From NCBI GenBank assembly GCA_030639305.1, contig DAOWCY010000276.1, positions 1 to 7,872 on the forward strand: a stretch of 7,872 nt of DNA, in the 5' to 3' direction. Source of the DNA: JAGLQA01 sp023135565 (GTDB lineage: Bacteria; Acidobacteriota; Aminicenantia; UBA2199). Positions 1-5,400 of this stretch are shown here, in pieces (the first letter of the stretch is position 1; every line of letters starts with the position of its first letter). The position numbers and the translations under genes are program-made. The notes under the pieces are model-generated. The model was given only the letters and a program-made list of their open reading frames with translations. It did no database searches and was not told where the DNA came from.

Positions 1-45
1 ACGTCCTTTTACTTTTTCTAATTCTATGCTTCTTTGCTGATTCAT
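1..45 (-). CDS. 5' end of an unidentified gene, truncated by the window edge
   Basis: Only the first 15 codons are inside the window (MNQQRSIELEKVKGR), so no family can be recognised. The start is supported by a perfect AAGGAG Shine-Dalgarno (reverse complement of 52-57) ending six bases before the ATG at 45-43, the best ribosome-binding site in the window. The visible peptide is hydrophilic and charged, with no sign of a signal peptide. The reading frame stays open to the edge. A longer overlapping minus-strand frame ending at 42 looks like non-coding sequence and was not chosen. The gene diverges from the transposase at 306. That a gene starts here is fairly likely; its identity is unknown. 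Confidence 0.55.
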   Translation of the reverse strand, partial: MNQQRSIELEKVKGR

Positions 46-51
46 CTTTTA

Positions 52-57
52 CTCCTT
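52..57 (-). promoter_or_regulatory. Strong Shine-Dalgarno for the left-edge gene
   Basis: The reverse complement reads AAGGAG, six bases upstream of the ATG at 45-43. This site is the main reason for calling a gene start here. Confidence 0.6.
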
Positions 58-137
58 AAATTTTTTTTAACAAGCTTAGCCTGTTGTGTAATTTTAAGGG
101 TCGCCATTTGGCACAAATACGAGAGGGGTGGCGCTGA

Positions 138-173
138 GGGGCTTTTTTTGTTTTTTGCCCCGAAGCGACGGGG
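138..173. other. Two overlapping, mutually exclusive small hairpins
   Basis: GGGGC (138-142) can pair with GCCCC (157-161) across a T-rich loop. CCCCG (158-162) can instead pair with CGGGG (169-173) across a 6-base loop. Both use the same central C-run, so only one can form at a time. The element lies about 90 bases upstream of the left-edge minus-strand start. Neither hairpin is followed by a T-run on the minus strand, so a classical attenuator is not supported. It could be chance or a repeat remnant. Confidence 0.35.
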
Positions 174-186
174 TGTGTTCGGTTCC

Positions 187-211
187 GGCTTGTCCGGGTT
201 GTAGACAGGCC
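187..211. repeat. Inverted repeat containing a partial REP-like motif
   Basis: GGCTTGTC (187-194) pairs with GACAGGCC (204-211) around a 9-base loop, with a single G-T wobble. The right arm and the bases after it (GACAGGCCAATAA, 204-216) match the core of the GATTAGGGGACAGGCCAATA-type repeat found downstream of the transposase at 1306. The tetranucleotide GTAG (201-204) abuts the motif; such a tetranucleotide next to the palindrome is characteristic of classical REP elements. This is the only copy upstream of the transposase gene. Confidence 0.5.
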
Positions 212-238
212 AATAAAAAGACAATAATCGAATTCCAG

Positions 239-267
239 TTGATTTTTTTTGAAAAATGGTGTATATA
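239..267 (+). promoter_or_regulatory. Putative sigma70-type promoter for the transposase gene
   Basis: TTGATT (239-244) and TATATA (262-267) are separated by exactly 17 bases, placing a start of transcription near 274, about 30 bases before the transposase ATG at 306. The surrounding sequence is very AT-rich, so a chance match is possible. No clear Shine-Dalgarno precedes the ATG, which would suit low expression. Confidence 0.4.
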
Positions 268-305
268 TATTAGCTATTTCTATTTAGAGATGAATATTTA
301 GCAAA

Positions 306-1217
306 ATGGCAAGAATAAAAAGATTAAACATTACCGGCGAGGATGCCTACTACCACATTGTCACCAGGACCATAGGACAAAAATTTCTCCTAAAAAAGGA
401 GGAAAAAGAAAAACTCCTGCAAATCATCAAAGAGTATTCGGCTTTATTCTTCGTAAAAGTGACCGGGTTTGTTTTAATGTCCAATCATATGCACCTAATC
501 GTCAAAATGGAAACCGGCGAAAACTGCAGAGACGAAGAAATCGACCATCGTTTAGATATATTTTACGAAGGGAAAACCGGGAATAAAACTCTTAAATCCA
601 GCGGTTTCGCAGCAGCTCGAAAGAAACTTGCCGATATATCGGAATATGTAAAACGGATTAAGCAGTCCTTTTCATTTTGGTATAATCAGCGTCATCAAGT
701 CAGGGGATTTTTTTGGGACGACCGCTCTAAAAATGTGCTGTTGGAAAACGGTGAAAGTATGCTTTACTGTTTAGCTTATATAGAATTGAACCCGGTCCGA
801 GCCGGGATAATGGAGAGGCCCGAAGATTACAGTTGGTCGAGCCTGAATTACCGGGTGCGGCAGGGAAATAAAGATAGGTTCCTGAGTTTTGCCGGTATTT
901 TTAGCAAAGAAGAGCCGGAAGTATTGTCCCGGTATCTCGATTTCGTGCACCGGGCCGGAGGCATAGAAACTCCCTCCGGGGGCAAGGTGGCGGATAGGAT
1001 AGGCAGCGGAATAGATGGCCGCGGTTATGCCATGCCGGAAAAGGCGATATTTTGCAAACGGATGCGTTATTTTTCCGATGGGTTGGCGATCGGTTCTAAG
1101 TCTTTTATAGCGTCCGTATATGAGCGATTTGCCGGTCATGCATTTTTCAAGAAGGAGAGAAAAGCTCATGCCGCCGGGTTTTCCGACAATATATTTTCGG
1201 TGCGCCACTTAAGCTGA
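306..1217 (+). CDS. REP-associated tyrosine transposase (RAYT), Y1/HUH superfamily
   Basis: The 303-residue protein belongs to the IS200-like Y1 transposase superfamily, RAYT branch. These are single-copy DNA-nicking enzymes that act on REP-type hairpin repeats rather than on classical IS ends. The metal-binding HUH motif is H61-M62-H63 in VLMSNHMHLIV. The probable catalytic tyrosine is Y158 in YIELNPVRAG, followed by the family signature YSWSS (175-179). Between them lie the usual helical segment (YVKRIKQSFSFWYNQRH, 114-130) and WDDRSKNVLLENG. Residues 70-110 form an insertion and 240-303 a C-terminal extension with DGLAIGSKSFI, as in the longer RAYT group. The frame is intact and the key residues are present, so it may be active. 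GGGGACAGGCC-type repeats lie on both sides (204, 1306, 1351, 1604, 2246), the expected partner of a RAYT. Confidence 0.95.
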   Translation: MARIKRLNITGEDAYYHIVTRTIGQKFLLKKEEKEKLLQIIKEYSALFFVKVTGFVLMSNHMHLIVKMETGENCRDEEIDHRLDIFYEGKTGNKTLKSSGFAAARKKLADISEYVKRIKQSFSFWYNQRHQVRGFFWDDRSKNVLLENGESMLYCLAYIELNPVRAGIMERPEDYSWSSLNYRVRQGNKDRFLSFAGIFSKEEPEVLSRYLDFVHRAGGIETPSGGKVADRIGSGIDGRGYAMPEKAIFCKRMRYFSDGLAIGSKSFIASVYERFAGHAFFKKERKAHAAGFSDNIFSVRHLS

Positions 1218-1305
1218 GGTTAGCGAATTTATCCTCATCACTCTTTATTGTAATTCAAAAACAAAAATTGCCAACCGGATGTCGGTATTTATTTTTTAGG
1301 GAAGC

Positions 1306-1330
1306 GATTAGGGGACAGGCCAATAAGAAA
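1306..1330 (+). repeat. REP-like repeat copy A (GATTAGGGGACAGGCC type)
   Basis: This is the most complete copy of the motif: GATTAGGGGACAGGCC followed by AATAAGAAA. It sits 88 bases after the transposase stop. The copies at 204, 1351, 1604 and 2246 share the core and lie in the same orientation. Confidence 0.6.
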
Positions 1331-1350
1331 TTTTCATGATGATTATGGAA

Positions 1351-1369
1351 GATTAGGGGGCAGTCCAAT
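1351..1369 (+). repeat. REP-like repeat copy B
   Basis: GATTAGGGGGCAGTCCAAT differs from copy A by two substitutions in the core (A to G and G to T). It lies 45 bases after copy A. Its 3' end abuts the point at which the epimerase-like remnant begins, so it marks a probable junction. Confidence 0.6.
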
Positions 1370-1370
1370 C

Positions 1371-1496
1371 ATGATGCGTTTTATCGGCGACGCCCGGCCA
1401 TTCCGGGACTGTGAATTTGCCTTTGTGCATCCCAAAGCCACCAATGGCGTATTATTGGAGTACATCGACGACAAGACCGAGGTGCCTAAGGATTAA
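1371..1496 (+). pseudogene. 3' remnant of a methylmalonyl-CoA epimerase-like gene (VOC superfamily)
   Basis: The frame from ATG 1371 encodes 41 residues: MMRFIGDARPFRDCEF, then AFVHPKATNGVLLEY, then IDDKTEVPKD. The central block closely matches the C-terminal strand of methylmalonyl-CoA epimerases, where VAFxHPKxxxGVLxE carries the last metal-binding glutamate. The preceding RFIGDARPF corresponds to their (L/F)IDEAPRxG loop. Intact enzymes are about 130-150 residues and epimerise the R and S forms of methylmalonyl-CoA in propionyl-CoA metabolism. At least the first two-thirds is missing here, so the fragment cannot fold or bind metal. The homology starts just after REP-like copy B, and a good terminator follows 24 bases after the stop. 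I read it as a gene truncated by rearrangement. The match is from memory of the family and not from a search. Confidence 0.65.
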
Positions 1497-1519
1497 GTTT
1501 TATTGATCCCGGTCTCGAG

Positions 1520-1569
1520 CAAGCTTAGGTCCTGTTTTCAGTCGAAGCGGGACCTTGCTTGTATTTTTT
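1520..1569 (+). terminator. Rho-independent terminator after the epimerase remnant
   Basis: CAAGC (1520-1524) and AGGTCC (1527-1532) pair with GGACCT (1550-1555) and GCTTG (1557-1561), giving an 11-bp stem with a small 2/1 internal loop and a 17-base apical loop. TATTTTTT (1562-1569) follows directly. It acts on the plus strand and probably served the intact ancestor of the remnant. There is no T-run on the minus-strand side, so it should not stop hicBA transcription. Confidence 0.7.
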
Positions 1570-1603
1570 GGTTAGGTATGCGGCGTAATCTTTTTTGGGG
1601 GAG

Positions 1604-1630
1604 GATTATGGGGATGGACCAACAAGAAAT
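1604..1630 (+). repeat. REP-like repeat copy C, divergent
   Basis: GATTATGGGGATGGACC followed by AACAAGAAAT is a diverged form of copy A: it has the same length, the same GATTA start and the same A-rich tail. It runs directly into the 11-bp tandem repeat at 1623-1655. Confidence 0.45.
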
Positions 1631-1655
1631 AAATAAGAAATAAACAAGAAATATT
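1623..1655 (+). repeat. 11-bp A-rich tandem repeat, three units
   Basis: The units are CAAGAAATAAA (1623-1633), TAAGAAATAAA (1634-1644) and CAAGAAATATT (1645-1655). The unit overlaps the tail of REP-like copy C and resembles the tail of copy A, so it may have arisen by slippage at that tail. Confidence 0.6.
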
Positions 1656-1710
1656 ATTAGGAGATCCGGCATTAGAGATCAAATGAGTAATTATTCACTA
1701 ATGTTACGTT

Positions 1711-1923
1711 TTATATTAGTTTTTTGAATTTCTCAATTGTAAGACCGGCATCTTTAACTATTCCTGCCATGGTGAAAGAGTTCACCGGGTTTGATCTTGG
1801 GATAGTGATAATCCTCTCTCCATCGGTCATGGTGATATGCTTACCTTGCCTTATAATCCAAAAACCGGATTTTTTAAAAGCATTTATCGCTCTTTTATGG
1901 TTCACTCCTGCAAGTTTAGGCAT
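1711..1923 (-). CDS. hicA: HicA-family mRNA interferase toxin
   Basis: The 70-residue protein has the whole HicA/YcfA fold, a small double-stranded-RNA-binding-like domain. It contains GFWIIRQGKHI (20-30) with the catalytic histidine H29, then ITIPRSNPVNSFTMAGIVKDAGLTIEKFKKL. HicA toxins cleave mRNA independently of the ribosome and arrest growth until neutralised by HicB. The length matches the family and no key residue is missing, so it is probably functional. Its ATG lies inside the end of hicB (8-base overlap). There is only a weak Shine-Dalgarno, so translation is likely coupled to hicB. No clear terminator was found downstream on the minus strand. Confidence 0.93.
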   Translation of the reverse strand: MPKLAGVNHKRAINAFKKSGFWIIRQGKHITMTDGERIITIPRSNPVNSFTMAGIVKDAGLTIEKFKKLI

Positions 1924-2119
1924 AATTTCTTACTTCTACGTACCTGGACATCTTACCTTTACTTAATTCTTCAACAGCTTCCAGGTATGATTGAATGGCA
2001 TCTTTTATATTATCTAAAGCTTCTTCTTCCGTATCCCCTTCCGACCAACAGCCGGGAAGACCGGGAACCCAAACGGAGTAACCTTCGTCTGTTTTTTTAA
2101 GACTAACTTTATATCTCAT
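1916..2119 (-). CDS. hicB: HicB-family antitoxin (short form)
   Basis: The 67-residue protein from ATG 2119 has the HicB partial RNase H-like domain: MRYKVSLKKTDEGYSVWVPG, then LPGCWSEGDTEEEALDNIKDAI and the helix SYLEAVEELSKG. It binds and blocks HicA. The ATG at 2119 is preferred over an upstream GTG at 2149. The reasons are a GAGGTG ribosome-binding site (2124-2129) at the right distance, and that the family begins with a short strand such as MRYKV. No C-terminal helix-turn-helix or ribbon-helix-helix domain is present. Autoregulation by direct DNA binding is therefore not evident, unlike in longer HicB proteins. The antitoxin gene comes first and overlaps hicA by 8 bases. Confidence 0.93.
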   Translation of the reverse strand: MRYKVSLKKTDEGYSVWVPGLPGCWSEGDTEEEALDNIKDAIQSYLEAVEELSKGKMSRYVEVRNYA

Positions 2120-2123
2120 ACAG

Positions 2124-2129
2124 CACCTC
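2124..2129 (-). promoter_or_regulatory. Shine-Dalgarno that fixes the hicB start
   Basis: The reverse complement reads GAGGTG, four bases before the ATG at 2119. It decides in favour of this start over the GTG at 2149. Confidence 0.6.
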
Positions 2130-2141
2130 GAATAACATCTA

Positions 2142-2170
2142 ATTCTCACACATATTTTAACCTATAACAA
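2142..2170 (-). promoter_or_regulatory. Putative promoter of the hicBA operon
   Basis: On the minus strand TTGTTA (2170-2165) is followed after 17 bases by GAGAAT (2147-2142), preceded by TGT as in an extended -10. Transcription would start about 15-20 bases before the hicB ATG. The -10 is a poor match, so this is tentative. No clear operator palindrome was seen. Confidence 0.3.
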
Positions 2171-2245
2171 TATATTTTGCAAACCCGGTGCGGCAAAAAA
2201 ATTTAGTTTCTTGAAAAACCCTGGATTGCTATTTAAAGTTGGAAA

Positions 2246-2264
2246 GTTAGGGGACAGGCCAGGA
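2246..2264 (+). repeat. REP-like repeat copy D
   Basis: GTTAGGGGACAGGCCAGGA matches the core of copy A exactly over TTAGGGGACAGGCCA. It lies about 1 kb from the transposase gene, beyond hicBA, and keeps the same orientation as the other copies. Confidence 0.55.
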
Positions 2265-2289
2265 TCAATGTTCAATCTTCAATGTTCAA
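2265..2289. repeat. Direct repeat of TCAATGTTCAA
   Basis: TCAATGTTCAA occurs at 2265-2275 and again at 2279-2289, directly after REP-like copy D. It resembles the short TCAATGTTCAA/TTGAACATT-type intergenic repeats common in repeat-rich environmental genomes. Function is unknown. Confidence 0.55.
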
Positions 2290-2360
2290 ATGAGCGCTGG
2301 TTTCGCTTCGCGGCAGAAGCCGACGATGGCCGTTTATTGCGTAGAAAAGCGTATCGCTCA

Positions 2361-2394
2361 TCAAAAGTTTTGATCAAACTTTTACAAAAGTTTG
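2361..2394 (-). terminator. Paired palindromes, possible terminator of the Roco operon
   Basis: TCAAAAGTTTTGA (2361-2373) is a perfect palindrome around one base. CAAACTTTT (2375-2383) pairs with AAAAGTTTG (2386-2394) as a 9-bp stem with a two-base gap. They lie 34-67 bases past the stop of the 1531-residue protein. The stems are AT-rich and no separate T-run follows, so a terminator role is plausible only because of position. A repeat or protein-binding site is equally possible. Confidence 0.35.
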
Positions 2395-2427
2395 GCCCCC
2401 GGCAGGGCCACCGGAGGCTAAGAGCTT

Positions 2428-5400
2428 CTATTTTTTGGAGCCTACGAGGACGTCGGGCACCTGGGGCAGGGCCAGCCATTGGGCGATTTTGTTGTATGTG
2501 CGGCCAACTTTTTGGCCTAAGTCTACGGCTTTCTCGATACCGGCGACCGTTTTGCCCAAGGGAGTATCTTGATCGGCCAAATCTTTTATGAAGCGGCCCA
2601 ATTTATTGAGGGGTTTGTTGAATTCTTTTTTGTCGCTGCCGGGGCCGAGCTCGTCTAAAGCATCGCCGATCTCTTTTAGTTCTTCTTTGAGCGCCGGGTC
2701 GGCCTTCGCCAGCATTTTTTTGAAAGAGTCGAAATCATCCTGTACTGCCGGTAGATAAATGTTTTTAATCTGCTGGATATTGACCTGGATGTTATCGCCA
2801 TAATGAATATGCACATCTCCCTTTACATCTCTAAAATATAATTTTTGATCTAAGCCGCGATTTTCAGGTTTTATAATGCCGTTCAACAGTTCGACTACGC
2901 TATAGCTTCGGCCAAGGCTGCCGATAAATATTTCATCTCTTCTAGCCTGCTCTAATCCGATCAAATCTTTATACTTTACCAGTTCTTGCTCGTTATCGGG
3001 TAAGGGCACCAATTCGTTTACCTTTAATTTTTCAAAACTTTGATTGATGATCTGGAAGGCATGGCGAATCACCGAGAAAAAATCCCGTTTCTGGTTTCCC
3101 GACACATAGATGAATATCGTTTCGTCCATATCATCAGATTTAATTAGGGCGCGGCTGTGGAATATTTCGTTTTTCAACACCACGCCGGTGCGCCAGCGCA
3201 GTCGGTTTTCGATGTCTTCGTGCATTTTGACGATAAAACGCGGCATTACGGACCGGGGTAAAAAGTCGTATTCAAGGACGAATCTCAGCGCATTTTCGTA
3301 GTCGAAATCGAACTCCACCTCTTCTACGGGCAAAAGGTCGGGAAACAGCACCCGGTTTTTGTTCATTTTATAACAAATTTCAAACTTTCTCATTAACTGG
3401 ATAATGTAAGGATACTTGTCCTTTGGATAGTCGAAATTTTCTCCCTTATTTTTCTTGAGAATTTGTGGAAGTTGTGTTGTAGTCAAAATTCCCTTACTCT
3501 CAGCCAACTGCGAGGAATTGATGATCTTGTACACCGCACCGGTGGCCCATTCCGGTTCCAGCACATGGGTGTCTTCCAATGCCAATTCCCGGAAATGGAG
3601 CGCCACGCCTAAGTCGTGCAAAAAATCCACTAAGACGTCCCGGCTGCTTTCTTCCGCGATCCCGGCTTCGCTGCATATCTCCTCGTACTCCTTGTAGGAG
3701 ATATAGTGCTTTTTCATATTTTCCAAATGGGTTTTGACATTGAACCAGGACGCGGGCCAAGTGGTCTGCATCATCTCTACCCGGGCCAATTCTTCCTGCA
3801 AAGTACGGCAAAAAACATCTATGCCTTCTTTGGTGGCGCAGGAGAGTCGGAAAAAGCCTTTAATGTTGGAATATTTCTCCAGTAAGAATTTGCGATTCAC
3901 ATCAAAACCGGGGTTCTGATCGATCTTGTTGATCACTACCAATACGGGCGAATCGCCGCCGAAACTTTCGATGTGTTTGAGCCAGTATTCGGTTTTTTCA
4001 TCCCGGCGGCCATCCAGCACCAGGATGTAGAGGCTGCGCTTAGAAAGAAAAAACTGGTGAGTGGAGTGCATGATCTCCTGGCCGCCGAAGTCCCACAGGT
4101 GAACATTTATTTTTTCCTGCGCATCGTTTTCATGGAAGACGAATTCCCAATCGTCGATATTGAGACCATGGGTTTGGTATTCTTTTTTATCGAATTCCTT
4201 GCCCATCAAGCATTTGACCAGAGAGGTTTTGCCCGCCCCCCCATCCCCCACTAAGAGGGCCTTTATTTCATTCACAGGCCGGGTTTCTTCTACCAACGCC
4301 CGAAAATATGCCAGCGCCGCCTCCCTGCCTTTTTTTAGGATCTCGATAGGCGGCGTCTCTACAAGATTGCCGTAGAGAAAAATGCCATTCTTATCCGATG
4401 AATAAGGGTTCTTCTTTTCCACATCTATATCAAGTCCCATGTTAACTATAGTTTCGGGCAATTCCTTTATTTTATTATTCACTACATTTAAAAATGTCAA
4501 TCGACTCAGATTCGAAAGGGCCGAAATATCCGGCAGTTGGTTATTATTTAATCTTAACTCTCTCAATTGACTCAGATTCGAAAGAGCGGATATATCTGTT
4601 AGTTTATTAAAGCTTAAATATAACTCGGTCAATTGACTCAGATTCGAAAGGACGGAAATATCTGTCTGCTTGTTACCAGATAAATTTAACTGGCTCAATT
4701 GACTCAGATTCGAAAGGACGGAAATATCTGTCAGTCGGTTGTTATATAGCTTTAACTCTGCCAATTGACTCAGACCGGAAAGCGCCGAAATATCTGTCAG
4801 TTGGTTATCATTTAAAATTAACTCTCTTAATTGACTCAGACCGGAAAGCGCTGAAATATCTGTCAGTTGGTTAACGGCTAAGTTTAACTGTGTCAATCGG
4901 ATCAGCTCCGAAAGAAAATTACAATCACTGAGTTCGGTATTAATCAAACTCAGTATCTCCAGGTTTTTTAACTCTTTGATGAACGGCGATATAAATATTT
5001 TTTGTACGCCGTCTAAATTCAATCCCACTACCCACCCCTTCTCATTAAGCGCAAAACAGTTATCGGTTTCCTCCCTTAAATCTTCGATCTCGACCTGTAA
5101 TAATCTTCTACCTATTTCTTTTTCTAATTCTTTGACAATCTCCATATCCTTTTTGATAAGAGAGGTAGTTTTTACATATTCCAGGATTTTCTTAACAGGT
5201 CCTTTTATAATGTTTTCGGGTATTTTCAGCGGGTTTCCCACTAATAATAGTTCATCGAGATTCTTTAGTTCAGTTATCTGAACCGGCAGTTGCTGTATCC
5301 GATTATTCCTCAAATCTAACTTTCTTAAGTTCCTTAAAAGTTCGATCTCCACAGGCAAATCTATCAGCCCCTTTTTGTTAAAATCTAATTCTTCTACCTT

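Larger units (their letters stand above)
2171..2427. other. Non-coding, repeat-rich spacer between the Roco operon and hicBA
   Basis: No convincing gene is present. The stretch holds a REP-like motif (2246-2264), an 11-base direct repeat (2265-2289), a small hairpin CGGC/GCCG (2311-2322), a long-range inverted repeat ATGAGCG/CGCTCAT (2290-2296 with 2355-2361) and two adjacent palindromes (2361-2394). It is downstream of the Roco gene and upstream of hicB, both on the minus strand. It must hold any terminator of the first and the promoter of the second. Confidence 0.6.

Noticed and set aside
42..224. 60-codon minus-strand frame (MSFYWPVYNPDKPEP...)
   Set aside because: Low-complexity, proline- and lysine-rich translation across hairpins and poly-T tracts; no family resemblance; overlaps the better-supported start at 45 that has a strong Shine-Dalgarno.
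771..1208. 145-codon minus-strand frame opposite the transposase
   Set aside because: Shadow of the RAYT gene; the plus frame contains the conserved HUH and YIELNP motifs.
1274..1300. Small hairpin ACCG/CGGT followed by a T-rich run after the transposase
   Set aside because: Only four base pairs of stem; too weak to call a terminator.
1684..1701. Imperfect palindrome AGTAATTATTCACT near the hicA end
   Set aside because: Downstream of hicA, AT-rich, with a bulge; no basis for calling it an operator.
1724..2100. Two plus-strand frames across hicBA
   Set aside because: Antisense to clear HicA and HicB reading frames, with no recognisable content.
2271..2361. Short minus-strand frame MSDTLFYAINGHRRLL... 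(about 29 codons)
   Set aside because: Starts in a palindrome and ends in a direct repeat, with no Shine-Dalgarno; more likely the translation of a recurrent intergenic repeat.
2211..2591. 126-codon plus frame and 66-codon minus frame spanning the spacer
   Set aside because: They run through repeats and into the 3' end of the Roco gene, and the translations are arginine-rich without motifs.
3500..3811. 103-codon minus frame inside the COR region
   Set aside because: Out-of-frame shadow of the Roco gene.
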